Shown: piece after piece, positions 9,248-19,601 of the stretch
How positions within the stretch are numbered: the stretch's first letter is position 1
How the letters are laid out: every line of letters begins with the position of its first letter
NCBI RefSeq assembly: GCF_023558375.1
Contig: NZ_CP083761.1
Span: forward strand, 1,849,001-1,913,000
From: Chroococcidiopsis sp. CCMEE 29
GTDB taxonomy: Bacteria > Cyanobacteriota > Cyanobacteriia > Cyanobacteriales > Chroococcidiopsidaceae
DNA length: 64,000 bases
Reading direction: 5' to 3'
Position numbers and translations under genes: made by a program
Notes under the pieces: model-generated
The model's database searches: none
What the model was told of the DNA's origin: nothing
What the model saw: the letters and a program-made list of their open reading frames with translations, nothing else

Positions 9248-10231
9248 ATGACGATCGCCCTCTCAGAGAGAAATTGGCATGAACTGTGGGAGGAGAGTTG
9301 GCAAAATTCCCATTCAGATTGCTCAGGCAGTTCTGACATCATTCTGGAGTATCCCAAGCAGCTTGCTCAAGGATATAAGCGGCATATTCAGCTTCGCAAC
9401 GGGAGCTCTTTAACACTGCATAACTACGATTTTCCCGACGATATTATTGTTATAGATGAGCAACCCCGGAAAGAGGACTGTTTGGAATTTGTCTTTAACA
9501 TTTCATCGAATTATCAGCGCAGCGATGGTTGCTACGTCGGGGCTGGGCAAAATTACTTAGCTGGGATGCCGATGCCAGGAGGCAGTAGCAAGGATTTGGC
9601 AGGACGAAGACTCGCGGTCGATATTCACATTGAACCATACCTACTTGAATTATTGATGGAAGGTCAGATGGAAGCACTTTCCTCAGAATTAAAGCAGATA
9701 GTAGCAGGTGACGAAGAGTTGCCATTTCTGCGTTCCCAAAAGACAACGCCTGCAATGCAGCTTGCCTTGCAGCAGATTTTGAATTGTCCCTATCGAGGAC
9801 AGATTAGAAATATCTATCTTGAAGGCAAGGCATTAGAGCTAATGGCTTTGCAGCTGGAACTAACCGTTGCAGATTATCAAGAGCCACAAAAACCGACTAA
9901 ATTACAACGGGATGATATTGAGCGGATTCATCATGCGAAAGAAATTTTGCTCCGCCATTTTGACAATCCACCGTCTTTATTAGCCCTTGCCCGACAGGTT
10001 GGACTCAATGACCGTAAGCTCAAGCAGGGGTTTCATCAAGTCTTTGGTACGACTGCCTTTGGCTACCTACATCACTATCGCATGGAGCAAGCGCGATCGC
10101 TTTTGCGACAGCGACAGATGAATGTCAAAGAAGTCGCACGGGCTGTTGGTTATGCCAGCCAGAGCCGCTTTTGTGATGCTTTTAAGCGCAAGTTTGGCGT
10201 TACTCCTAGATCCTTCCAGCAGAAGGCTTGA
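9248..10231 (+). CDS. AraC family transcriptional regulator, PchR-like
   Basis: A 327-residue regulator. The N-terminal two thirds is a ligand-sensing domain of the PchR type, and the C-terminal AraC domain (about residues 220-325) has two helix-turn-helix units: PSLLALARQVGLNDRKLKQG and MNVKEVARAVGYASQSRFCD followed by AFKRKFGVTPRSF. PchR proteins activate siderophore receptor and biosynthesis genes when the ferric siderophore is present. A GGAG precedes the ATG. It sits between the divergent importer operon and the TonB receptor, and a tandem direct repeat at 10291-10331 is a plausible binding site. The ligand is unknown. Confidence 0.9.
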   Translation: MTIALSERNWHELWEESWQNSHSDCSGSSDIILEYPKQLAQGYKRHIQLRNGSSLTLHNYDFPDDIIVIDEQPRKEDCLEFVFNISSNYQRSDGCYVGAGQNYLAGMPMPGGSSKDLAGRRLAVDIHIEPYLLELLMEGQMEALSSELKQIVAGDEELPFLRSQKTTPAMQLALQQILNCPYRGQIRNIYLEGKALELMALQLELTVADYQEPQKPTKLQRDDIERIHHAKEILLRHFDNPPSLLALARQVGLNDRKLKQGFHQVFGTTAFGYLHHYRMEQARSLLRQRQMNVKEVARAVGYASQSRFCDAFKRKFGVTPRSFQQKA

Positions 10232-10290
10232 CAATTTTACTCGTTGCCCCATCGTTTTTAACTCCAGCGCCAAGCTTTAAATTAGCCAAA

Positions 10291-10331
10291 AAGTCCGTTT
10301 AGGGCAAAAAGAAGTCCGTCAAAGGCAAAAC
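10291..10331. promoter_or_regulatory. Tandem 20-bp direct repeat, candidate AraC/PchR operator
   Basis: AAGTCCGTTTAGGGCAAAAA (10291-10310) and AAGTCCGTCAAAGGCAAAAC (10312-10331) agree at 16 of 20 positions, with a repeat period of 21 bp, two helical turns. Two same-face direct half-sites are what AraC-family proteins usually bind. It lies 160-200 bp before the TonB receptor start and just after the regulator gene. A weaker AT-rich site TTGAGAATTATTTGAT near 10370 has partial similarity to a Fur box. Confidence 0.45.
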
Positions 10332-10490
10332 ATCATCGATCCAACAGCCTGTCTCTGTCGTATTCTAATTGAGAATTATTTGATTTAGCTCTCTAGAGTT
10401 TTTGACAGGGCTAACAGAACACCATTGCTCTAGCTTTGGTGAGGTTCTCTGTCAGTATACTCTTGAGCTTTTGTGTGGGGAAAATAGGGG

Positions 10491-12998
10491 ATGAAGCTAG
10501 CGCCGTTGTTGAGCAATATTTGCATTGCCACTAGTACCTTAATAATCGTTGCTCAGCCTGCTTGGGCAGAGATCGCGCAAGTCACCGACGTGCGGCTTAA
10601 CCCTACAGATAAAGGCTTGGAAATTATTTTAGAGACTGCTGATGGTAATACTCCTAGAGTTTTCCCTGTTAGCTACAAAGAAACTTTTGTGGTTAATATC
10701 ACTAATACTCAGTTGCGCTTACCCAGTAGTCAAGACTTTCGCGCTAATAACCCAGCACCAGGAATTGCTGCTGTTACTGTAACTCAGCAGACTGCTAATA
10801 GTGTCCGGGTGACAGTAGTTGGCACAGCAGGTGTACCGAAAGCCGAAGTGGGAAGAAGCGATCACGCTTTGGTTCTCAGCTTAACTGCACCCGCTGACAC
10901 TACAGCTCAGAAACCGCAACCAACACCAATAGTACCGCAAGCAGAGCAGCCAGAAAGCCAAACGCAACCACCAGCTGAAACCGAACAGCCAGTTGAGTCA
11001 ACGGAGGGGGAAGAAATTGAAATCGTGGTGACAGGCGAGCAAGAAGAAGGATATAGCGTACCAGATGCCTCAACCGCGACTAGGACTGATACTCCACTAC
11101 GTGAAATTCCGGCAAACGTTCAGGTGATTCCCCGGGAAGTGCTAGAGGATCAGCAAGCAATTCGCCTGCAAGATGCATTGCGTAACGTCAGTGGCGTGAA
11201 TTTCTCATCATCCTTTGGCAATCGCTTTTCATTCTTTAATGCCCGGGGATTTACGTTAGCCCAGCTTAGAAACGGTTTTCGTGATGACTTTAATGCCAGT
11301 CGTGCTGCCGCTGAATTAGCGAATATTGAACGCATTGAAGTGCTAAAAGGACCAGCCTCTGTGCTTTATGGGCAAGTAGAACCGGGAGGAATTATCAATC
11401 TGGTGACGAAAAGACCGTTACCTGACCCCTACTACGCAGCTGATTTTACGATTGGCAGTTACAGTTTCTATCGACCTACCCTAGATTTTTCTGGTCCGCT
11501 GACTACAGACGGGACGTTGGCTTATAGGCTCAATGTCGCTTATGAAAACGCCGGAAGTTTCCGCGATTTTGTTGACTCGGAGCGGATCTTCGTTGCACCT
11601 ACACTGTCTTGGCAGCTTGGTCCCAATACAACCCTGACGCTGGAGGGTACATATTTGCATGATGAGCGACCTCTCGATCTAGGACTGGTGGCAATAGGCG
11701 ATCGCCCAGCCGATTTACCCTTTAGTCGCTCCTTGTTCGGTCCTCAACGTCCCGGACTGGAGTTCGACGAAAAACAAGGCTTTATCTACTTAGAGCATCG
11801 GTTTAATGAGGATTTGTCACTTAGAAGCGCCTTTCGAGTCACTTCCAGTTTTGAGGGGCGTGACGCAATCATCGCTGCTGATGAGGTGCAATCCGATGAC
11901 CGGACGCTGCCCTTGAGAATTTCTGACTTTGACCAGTACTACGATACTTACACGTTGCAAAACGATTTAATCGGGAAGTTTCAAACCGGGTCAGTTGACC
12001 ATACAGTTTTGTTCGGTGTAGAACTCGCTAGACTGACAGGAAGATTTCCTGAAGGTGCAAATGCTTATGGCGCTGAAATTGATATTTTCAACCCTGTCTA
12101 TGAATTCTCCTTCGATCCGCTTGAGTTCAGTTCTGGCGGCTACTCTGAGACGAACAGTATTGGCATTTATCTGCAAGACCAGATTACATTGCTAGACAAC
12201 CTCAAACTATTGATTGGCGGTAGATTTGATAGCGCAGACTCTGAGGAAACTTTTATTGATAGTGGAACGACCACTTCAGAAGCCAGTGCCTTTTCGCCCC
12301 GCCTGGGCATTGTCTACCAACCAATTTCACCTGTTTCCCTTTATGCTAACTACAGTCGCTCGTTCGTACCGCAGGTTGGTAGGAGTGCTGATAATACACC
12401 CTTCGATCCGGAGCGCGGCACGCAATACGAAGTCGGTGTTAAAGCTGACTTACTCGATGGTCGCCTCTCCACTACCCTAGCAGCTTACCAGATTACTAAA
12501 AGTAATGTTTTGACTACCGATCCCACCAATCCTGAGTTTTCCATTCAGGTTGGCGAGCAAAGGAGCCGTGGCATAGAGTTGGATGTGGTAGGTGAAATTC
12601 TGCCTGGTTGGAACATCATTGCTTCCTATGCCTACACCGATGCCAAAATTACTGAAGACTATACTTACGAGGTCGGCAACCGTCTCAACAACGTCCCGGA
12701 GAACACGGCTAGTTTGTGGACAACTTATACAATTCAGAGTGGTTCGCTAGCAGGTCTAGGATTTGGTGCCGGAGCCTTTTTTGTCGATAACCGTGCAGGA
12801 GATCTGGATAACTCATTTGAACTACCTGACTATACACGAGTGGATGCAGCGATCTACTACACCAGAGATAACTTCAAAGCAGCATTAAATATTAAGAATC
12901 TCTTTGACATCAGATATTTTGAGGGCGGGGATAGTAGAACCACGATTGTCCCCGGTGTGCCTCTGACAATACTAGGGACGGTTTCTTTAGAGTTTTGA
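10491..12998 (+). CDS. TonB-dependent siderophore receptor with N-terminal AMIN domain
   Basis: An outer-membrane receptor of 835 residues that takes up a ferric siderophore using TonB energy. A signal peptide ends near AQPAWAEIAQ (residue 26-27). Residues about 28-125 are an AMIN domain (VTDVRLNPTDKGLEIILET), which in other proteins binds peptidoglycan. A Pro/Gln/Glu-rich linker (about 130-170) leads to the TonB box EIEIVVTG, then the plug (REIPANVQVIPREVLEDQQA; LKGPASVLYGQVEPGGIIN) and the 22-strand barrel ending in the outer-membrane signature TVSLEF. The AMIN fusion is a cyanobacterial trait. The lipoprotein gene follows after about 20 bp, probably in one transcript. Confidence 0.95.
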   Translation: MKLAPLLSNICIATSTLIIVAQPAWAEIAQVTDVRLNPTDKGLEIILETADGNTPRVFPVSYKETFVVNITNTQLRLPSSQDFRANNPAPGIAAVTVTQQTANSVRVTVVGTAGVPKAEVGRSDHALVLSLTAPADTTAQKPQPTPIVPQAEQPESQTQPPAETEQPVESTEGEEIEIVVTGEQEEGYSVPDASTATRTDTPLREIPANVQVIPREVLEDQQAIRLQDALRNVSGVNFSSSFGNRFSFFNARGFTLAQLRNGFRDDFNASRAAAELANIERIEVLKGPASVLYGQVEPGGIINLVTKRPLPDPYYAADFTIGSYSFYRPTLDFSGPLTTDGTLAYRLNVAYENAGSFRDFVDSERIFVAPTLSWQLGPNTTLTLEGTYLHDERPLDLGLVAIGDRPADLPFSRSLFGPQRPGLEFDEKQGFIYLEHRFNEDLSLRSAFRVTSSFEGRDAIIAADEVQSDDRTLPLRISDFDQYYDTYTLQNDLIGKFQTGSVDHTVLFGVELARLTGRFPEGANAYGAEIDIFNPVYEFSFDPLEFSSGGYSETNSIGIYLQDQITLLDNLKLLIGGRFDSADSEETFIDSGTTTSEASAFSPRLGIVYQPISPVSLYANYSRSFVPQVGRSADNTPFDPERGTQYEVGVKADLLDGRLSTTLAAYQITKSNVLTTDPTNPEFSIQVGEQRSRGIELDVVGEILPGWNIIASYAYTDAKITEDYTYEVGNRLNNVPENTASLWTTYTIQSGSLAGLGFGAGAFFVDNRAGDLDNSFELPDYTRVDAAIYYTRDNFKAALNIKNLFDIRYFEGGDSRTTIVPGVPLTILGTVSLEF

Positions 12999-13017
12999 TG
13001 ATGGAGCGTCTAGCGTG

Positions 13018-13971
13018 ATGAAGTTACACCGCACCATCAGGCTGTTTTTGCTGGCGACCTTGACTTTCCTACTGGTTTCAGCTTGCGCCAGAAATGGCTC
13101 CCACAATACAGTTTCTCATAGCTTACAACCATCACCATCCGAATGTCGAATTGTTAAGCACGCCAATGGTGAAACCTGTGTTCCCTATCATCCTCAGCGC
13201 GTGGTCGTGCTGGATACTAGCCCTCTAGATGCTGTCTTGGCTTTAGGAGTCAAACCTGTAGGTTCACCCGAACTTACAACCTTTAAATCCTATCCAGCAG
13301 CTCAAATTAGTGGTATCGAAATCGTTGGTGATGAGACACAGCCAAACCTTGAGAAGATTTTACTGCTCAAGCCAGACTTAATTCTGACTACTCGCTACGC
13401 ACCAAAGATAATTTATGACAAGCTATCGCAGATTGCACCAGCTGTCATGGCTCCCAGTGGTGATGTTGCTTGGAAGGATGATTTGATAATTTATGCTGAA
13501 GCGCTTGGTAAGACGGAAGCAGCCGAGCAACTTTTAAATGACTACCAGAAGCGGATTAAAGAGTTTCAGTTCCAGATGGGCGATCGCCTCAAGCACACTA
13601 AAGTCTCTGTCGTAGTTGCCGTGTCCCAGTATGTCCGCATATATTTGCAAGACTCTTTCCTAAGTTCTGTTATTAGAGATACTGGTCTGCCTCGTCCGCC
13701 AGCGCAAGAACAAGAGGGTTTAGCAAAGGAAATTTCCTTAGAAACTCTATCCATAGCAGATGGCGATGTCATGTTTGTAATGGTTGCTAATTCTAAGGAC
13801 TCGGCACTACGAGAGGTGCAGCGTCATCTACTGTGGTCTCAGTTGAATGCGGTTAGACAAGGCAGAGTATACGCAGTAAATTATGACACCTGGATTGCTC
13901 AACGCAACATAGGCGGGGCTAATCGTATTCTCAACGACTTGTTCAAATACTTAGTGGAGGAAAGCAGATAG
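13018..13971 (+). CDS. Iron-siderophore ABC transporter substrate-binding lipoprotein
   Basis: A periplasmic binding protein of the FecB/FepB type that hands ferric siderophore to the FecCDE-type importer. The N terminus has a lipoprotein signal, TFLLVSACARN, with the lipid-bearing cysteine after VSA. The mature part begins with RIVKHANGETCVPYHPQRVVVL, the usual entry to the two-lobed fold, and ends with a long helix and GGANRILNDLFKYL. A GTG three bases upstream (13015) has slightly better spacing to GGAG and could be the start. The gene is transcribed with the receptor, on the strand opposite to its permeases. Confidence 0.92.
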   Translation: MKLHRTIRLFLLATLTFLLVSACARNGSHNTVSHSLQPSPSECRIVKHANGETCVPYHPQRVVVLDTSPLDAVLALGVKPVGSPELTTFKSYPAAQISGIEIVGDETQPNLEKILLLKPDLILTTRYAPKIIYDKLSQIAPAVMAPSGDVAWKDDLIIYAEALGKTEAAEQLLNDYQKRIKEFQFQMGDRLKHTKVSVVVAVSQYVRIYLQDSFLSSVIRDTGLPRPPAQEQEGLAKEISLETLSIADGDVMFVMVANSKDSALREVQRHLLWSQLNAVRQGRVYAVNYDTWIAQRNIGGANRILNDLFKYLVEESR

Positions 13972-14065
13972 TAGCAAGGTTGGCTGGGAGTTTTGATATT
14001 CGACAAGAACAGCAATGACAGCAAGACTTTTACAGCTAAGGAGGTTGAATACTGACACAACAAAC

Positions 14066-14157
14066 TTAATACACCTGATCGTGAGTACCAATATCAATTA
14101 GCAAAATTTCCCCTTCGCCTGATTCTAAATTTTCAACCAAGTTAAATACAATGCGAC
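14066..14157 (-). pseudogene. C-terminal remnant of a RelE/HigB-type mRNA interferase
   Basis: One frame on the minus strand reads SRIVFNLVENLESGEGEILL then IDIGTHDQVY and a stop, which matches the C-terminal end of cyanobacterial RelE/HigB-like toxins. No start or N-terminal part is present: it follows directly the stop of the PIN toxin remnant at 14158. It is a leftover of a second toxin gene, too short to be active. Confidence 0.55.
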
Positions 14158-14545
14158 TTACCACAATCGCTGAACTGGATAAGCATCAAAAGCTGCATCT
14201 ACTCCCACAATGGGCAAACCCTCCACCACTGCTTGAGCAATCAGCAAACGGTCAAATGGATCGCGGTGATGCAATGGCAGTGTTGCTATAACAGCAAGAT
14301 GATCTAGTTTGATGTCGAACAAACATAAATCATTTAGACTCAGTTGCTGTTCAATGAATAGTTTCAATGAAGTATTCAGATTCTAGTTTACCAATGCTTT
14401 GCTTAATTGCCATCTCCCAGACGCTTGCTGTGCTGAGGAGAATCTCATTCTCACCGTCATTAATTAAGGTTAATGCCGTATTACTTAGCTTTTCGCTGTC
14501 TAATATGTACCAAATAAAGGAATGCGTATCTAGTAGCAACTTCAC
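14158..14545 (-). pseudogene. PIN-domain (VapC-like) toxin, frameshifted
   Basis: The N-terminal part (MKLLLDTHSFIWYILDSEKL, with the first catalytic Asp) is read in one frame to IGKL, and the rest (FIEQQLSLNDL, LPLHHRDPFDRLLIAQA, VDAAFDAYPVQRLW) in the next. Dropping one base near 14383 restores a continuous PIN protein of about 128 residues reading GKLNLNTSLKLFIEQQL across the join, which is normal for the family. As it stands the product stops after 64 residues. It overlaps the upstream antitoxin by 4 bp, the usual arrangement. Either a dead toxin or a sequence error. Confidence 0.75.
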
Positions 14546-14768
14546 TCCATGTAATCCTTAAAATCGTCCAGTGGTGCATCAAAATCATCAGAGACTGAAA
14601 TTAAGCCTTTGGCACTACCAGGTTTACGGCGACGCTTCACAGAAGACACCGGAGCCAGTTTAACCACAGGCTGATTGTCGCGAATGATTACGATCTTCTC
14701 CCCCTGGAGAGCAGCCTCAACCAACTGCGCTACTGTTGCGATGCCTCAGCCAAAGTGACTTGTATCAT
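14542..14768 (-). pseudogene. Phd/YefM-type antitoxin, frameshifted
   Basis: The natural start is the ATG at 14766-14768 (MIQVTLAEASQQ), but that frame stops at 14730. The next frame continues VAQLVEAALQGEKIVIIRDN and on to DDFDAPLDDFKDYME. The total of 227 nt is one base short of 76 codons, consistent with one lost base near 14732. The N-terminal DNA-binding part is therefore cut from the toxin-neutralising tail. The C-terminal 60 residues could only be made from an internal start. Antitoxin and toxin are both broken, so the module is probably inactive. Confidence 0.7.
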
Positions 14769-14822
14769 ACCTTTTCTCATGGAGAAATCCTACTTCAATC
14801 GTAGAAGATACTCAAATCGGTA

Positions 14823-15745
14823 ATGCGATCGCAAATTCCGCAGATTCCTAGCTATAAACTGCCAAGTGCCATTATTTCAAGGAATATAGCCATGCTACAA
14901 CCTAGCCTGTTAGAGACATTTAAATATTTCGAGCCTACTGTTGGAAGTTCTTTAGCAGACTACATCATGCTAAATCCGCCTTCTGATGAATTTGAGGTCA
15001 TCTCTGTAGCTAAATACCTTCAGCCTGAATCACTGATGCAGATGATCGAGGCAAGAGCAGTTGAAGAAAAGATCGAGGATTTGCGAGTGGCTGGCGCAGT
15101 CTCAAATAAGATATACCACTGGGCAGTGCTACCAGGTGTTCTAGCTTTGATGACTCTCGCAGGTGTGGGGCTCGATGCATCTGTAGAGAATGTCAGCCTT
15201 GTTTTCAAAGATGGCGAACCGCAGGCGTTATGGCTCCACAATCTCAATCACACAGTTATTTACCCTCCTCGGTTTCCCCTGCCTATTCCCAACGATTACT
15301 CAGGCAAGTTACTCACCAGTGTTGATCAGTTGCATTCCTTTGTGTTCGCAGGTTTATTTCAACGTCACCTATCACTGCTGATTGAGCGAGTACACGCTTT
15401 AACCAAGGTGTCAAAGAAAACTCTGTGGGGCAATGCAGCAAATACTTGTAATAGCACTTACGAAGAACTGAAAGATTGTATCAACACTGAAGTAGTACAA
15501 GCCGATTATTTAACTTTATTAGAGCAGCCACACAGCCCTGTAATGCCAGGACGGAATCCACTCTACAAGCTAATGCGTACTGAAACGTTGAATGAGCCAG
15601 GTTTGCCTGCGGAGATTCGAGTTCGGGCAACCTGCTGCCTGATTGCTTTATACCACAGCATTCTACTAAGTGTGGTAACTGCCCTTTAATCAAACCAGAA
15701 GAGCGGATTGCGGAGATGAAGCAACGGATGGCTGAGGCGAAATGA
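14823..15745 (+). pseudogene. Ferric iron reductase, FhuF-like, frameshifted at its 2Fe-2S end
   Basis: FhuF-type proteins reduce ferric siderophores in the cytoplasm to release iron, using a C-terminal 2Fe-2S centre held by CC-x(about 10)-C-x2-C. The frame from 14823 runs through RVRATCCLIALYHS and then ends out of phase at 15689, without the last two cysteines. The neighbouring frame supplies STKCGNCPLIKPEERIAEMK and stops at 15743-15745, overlapping the next gene's ATG as ATGA. The span of 923 nt is one base short of 308 codons. The family assignment rests on the cysteine pattern and context. If the frameshift is real the product cannot bind its cluster. An internal ATG at 14892 is an alternative start. 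Confidence 0.7.
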
Positions 15746-17064
15746 CACAACCAACCCACCCAAACAGCCTGCGTACATTCACAATTATCTGGATTGGTCA
15801 AGTCGCCTCATTGCTGGGTTCTAATATGACCAGCTTTGCCATGATTATTTGGGCTTGGCAACTGACAGAGGAAGCAACGCCTCTATCCTTACTCGCCTTC
15901 TTTACCGAAATCCCTGTTTTAATCGCCTCCGCCTTCGCTGGAGTCTTCATTGACCGCTGGAATCGTAAGCTGATGATGATGATTGGCGATACTGTCGCTG
16001 GACTCTCTAACGTTGCCATCCTCATCCTGTTTTTGACCAACCATCTAGAAATCTGGCATCTCTACCTTACTGGAGCGATCAATGGGCTATTTGGCTACAT
16101 CCAGGGACTAGCCTTCTCTACCTCCCAATCACTGATTGTCCCTAAGCAGCATTACGTCAGAGTTGGCGCGATGATTTCGCTCAAAACGTTTGGCTCCGGT
16201 GTCCTTGCCCCAGCACTAGCAGGAGTACTTTACTACATCATTGGTCTTTCGGGCATTTTGGTAATTGACCTTGTTACTTTCATCATTGCCGTTGGTACAC
16301 TTGCCGTTGTGCAGATTCCTCAACCAAAACAAAGTGCAGCGAGTCTAACAAGCGATCGCCTCCACTGGCAGCAATTAACCTTTGGCTTCCGCTACCTATT
16401 TCAGCGTCCCAGCTTGGTTGCTCTCCAAATCTTTGCACTCAGTTACATTTTCTTTGACAACGCCTCTGCTGTTGTTGTCCCCATGATCTTGGCTCGCAGC
16501 GACAATAATACTGCTGTACTCGGTAGCGTAGAAGGAGCTGTTGGTCTTGGGGGTTTGGTGGGTGCTGTATCATTGGGGATTTGGGGCGGTCCTGCTCGTC
16601 GCATTCATGGGTTACTAGTTGGCAGAGCCTTAGTGTTTGGCAACGAAATGATGCTAGGCTTAGGACGCATGCCTCCGGTTTGGATTGGCGCAAACTTTAG
16701 TGCAGGTTTGTTTAAACCCCTAGCTAACAGCTGCGAAAGCGCCATCTGGCTATCAAAAGTGGAACCGGACGTACAAGGACGAGTCTTTGCCGCTAGTTCG
16801 TTTTTGGAAGGAATTATCTCCCCGTTGGGACTTTTGATCGCAGGTCCGCTAGCTGATTATGTCTTTGAACCAGCAATGATGCCAGGAGGAATTCTAGCGG
16901 GGATCTTGGGAGGCATATTCGATACTAGCACAGGCAGTGGCATGGCACTGCAATTCACCCTATTTTCTTTCCTCGTTGTCCTGATCTGCCTGGTTAGCTA
17001 TGCTTTCCCCACACTGCGAGATGTAGAAGACATCTTACCTGACCATAATGTTGCTGCTGGTTAG
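15742..17064 (+). CDS. MFS transporter, probable siderophore exporter (EntS-like)
   Basis: A 440-residue major facilitator with about 12 hydrophobic segments. It belongs to the MFS group that includes EntS-type exporters: N-terminal IWIGQVASLLGSNMTSFAM, the loop FIDRWNRKLMMMIGD between helices 2 and 3, and a long second half with VVPMILARSDNN. The ATG overlaps the stop of the restored FhuF frame as ATGA, so the two were once translationally coupled. Given the siderophore neighbours, export of a siderophore is the best guess, but no synthesis genes are in the window. An unusual Gly-rich loop (MMPGGILAGILGGIFDTSTG) precedes the last helix. Confidence 0.85.
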   Translation: MTQPTHPNSLRTFTIIWIGQVASLLGSNMTSFAMIIWAWQLTEEATPLSLLAFFTEIPVLIASAFAGVFIDRWNRKLMMMIGDTVAGLSNVAILILFLTNHLEIWHLYLTGAINGLFGYIQGLAFSTSQSLIVPKQHYVRVGAMISLKTFGSGVLAPALAGVLYYIIGLSGILVIDLVTFIIAVGTLAVVQIPQPKQSAASLTSDRLHWQQLTFGFRYLFQRPSLVALQIFALSYIFFDNASAVVVPMILARSDNNTAVLGSVEGAVGLGGLVGAVSLGIWGGPARRIHGLLVGRALVFGNEMMLGLGRMPPVWIGANFSAGLFKPLANSCESAIWLSKVEPDVQGRVFAASSFLEGIISPLGLLIAGPLADYVFEPAMMPGGILAGILGGIFDTSTGSGMALQFTLFSFLVVLICLVSYAFPTLRDVEDILPDHNVAAG

Positions 17065-18338
<1,274 letters not shown>

Positions 18339-18374
18339 ATGAAACATCCCGACAACTTCTAATTGAGCAGAGAA

Positions 18375-19307
18375 ATGACCCAGATTGTTGCAGCATTTTA
18401 TAAATTTGTCAGGCTACCAGATTTTGCCCAGAAACAGCACCCTCTGCTGTCTTACTGCAAAGCGCAAGGCGTTAGAGGGACGATTCTGCTAGCGGCAGAA
18501 GGGATTAACGGTACAATTGCGGCTGCTTCTCGTCAGGCGATTGATTCAGTTTTATCCTTTCTGCGCTCTGACCCTCGCTTAGCAGACTTGGAGTATAAAG
18601 AATCTTATGCTGATTCTCCGCCGTTCGAGCGGATAAAGGTACGGTTAAAGCAAGAAATTGTCACCCTAGGATTGCCTGTAGTTGACCCAAATGAGCAGGT
18701 TGGTATCTATGTAAGTCCCAAGAACTGGAATGACCTCATCTGCGACCCAGATGTAACAGTAATTGACACACGCAACGATTATGAGGTGAGTATCGGCACT
18801 TTCAAAGGGGCGCAAAATCCTCAAACTCGCTCATTTCGCCAATTCCCGGACTACATTTGCCAACACCTCGACCCCACTAAACATAAAAAGGTTGCCTTGT
18901 TTTGTACTGGTGGGATTCGCTGTGAAAAAGCTTCATCATTCATGCTGTCTCAAGGCTTTCAAGAAGTCTATCACCTCCAAGGCGGCATTCTTAAATATTT
19001 AGAAGAAGTTCCAGATCAAGAAAGTTTGTGGCAGGGAGAGTGTTTTGTCTTTGATGAACGGGTTGCCGTCCTTCACGGCTTGGCACCAGGAACCTATGAA
19101 CTCTGTCGTAGTTGTGGTCATCCAATTTCTGACGCAGATCAGGCATCTTTGCAGTATGAGGAAGGTATTTCCTGTCCCTATTGTTTTGACCACCTCACTG
19201 AGGAGAAAAGAACACGTCAGCAAGCAAGGCAACGCCAGTTTGAATTGAATCAGCAGAGGACTGAGGATACTTCAGAGCTAAGGTCAACCCATCCTAAGGA
19301 GAGTTAA
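18375..19307 (+). CDS. trhO: tRNA uridine(34) hydroxylase TrhO (rhodanese-domain protein)
   Basis: TrhO (YceA) makes 5-hydroxyuridine at the wobble base of certain tRNAs using oxygen. The 310-residue protein has the N-terminal acylphosphatase-like part ([16 protein letters not shown]), a rhodanese domain with the loop [16 protein letters not shown] (active cysteine in CTGGIR), and a C-terminal zinc-ribbon-like pair CRSCGHP and CPYCFDH. I start at the ATG at 18375; the frame is open four codons further to a TTG. GAG of the upstream GAGCAGAG may serve as ribosome site. Confidence 0.92.
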   Translation: MTQIVAAFYKFVRLPDFAQKQHPLLSYCKAQGVRGTILLAAEGINGTIAAASRQAIDSVLSFLRSDPRLADLEYKESYADSPPFERIKVRLKQEIVTLGLPVVDPNEQVGIYVSPKNWNDLICDPDVTVIDTRNDYEVSIGTFKGAQNPQTRSFRQFPDYICQHLDPTKHKKVALFCTGGIRCEKASSFMLSQGFQEVYHLQGGILKYLEEVPDQESLWQGECFVFDERVAVLHGLAPGTYELCRSCGHPISDADQASLQYEEGISCPYCFDHLTEEKRTRQQARQRQFELNQQRTEDTSELRSTHPKES

Positions 19308-19601
19308 ATTCTGCTTTTATACGGCGTTGTTGTTGCATAAACAATCCTGCTTCTAGAGGATTTTATTACTTCAAATACTTTTTGCAACAGAACCGGATTT
19401 TGATTGTATAGCTAAACACCGACTTAATCAACAATATTTGATTAATTAGTTTAGAGAATATCTCAAGCTATACAGGTATTTTATCAGTAACAAAAACTAC
19501 AGGGCAAAGGTTACCGCTACTAGTGAGTGTGAGAAAACTCACTGTGTGGAGTTAGTCTATCTTGACCGTTGACTGACCACTGCCTAGCTAAGTAAAACTC
19601 T

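Noticed and set aside
9151-9282. A 43-codon upstream frame before the AraC gene
   Set aside because: The AGGAGG is about 18 bases from its ATG and it overlaps the regulator out of frame; kept only as an observation.
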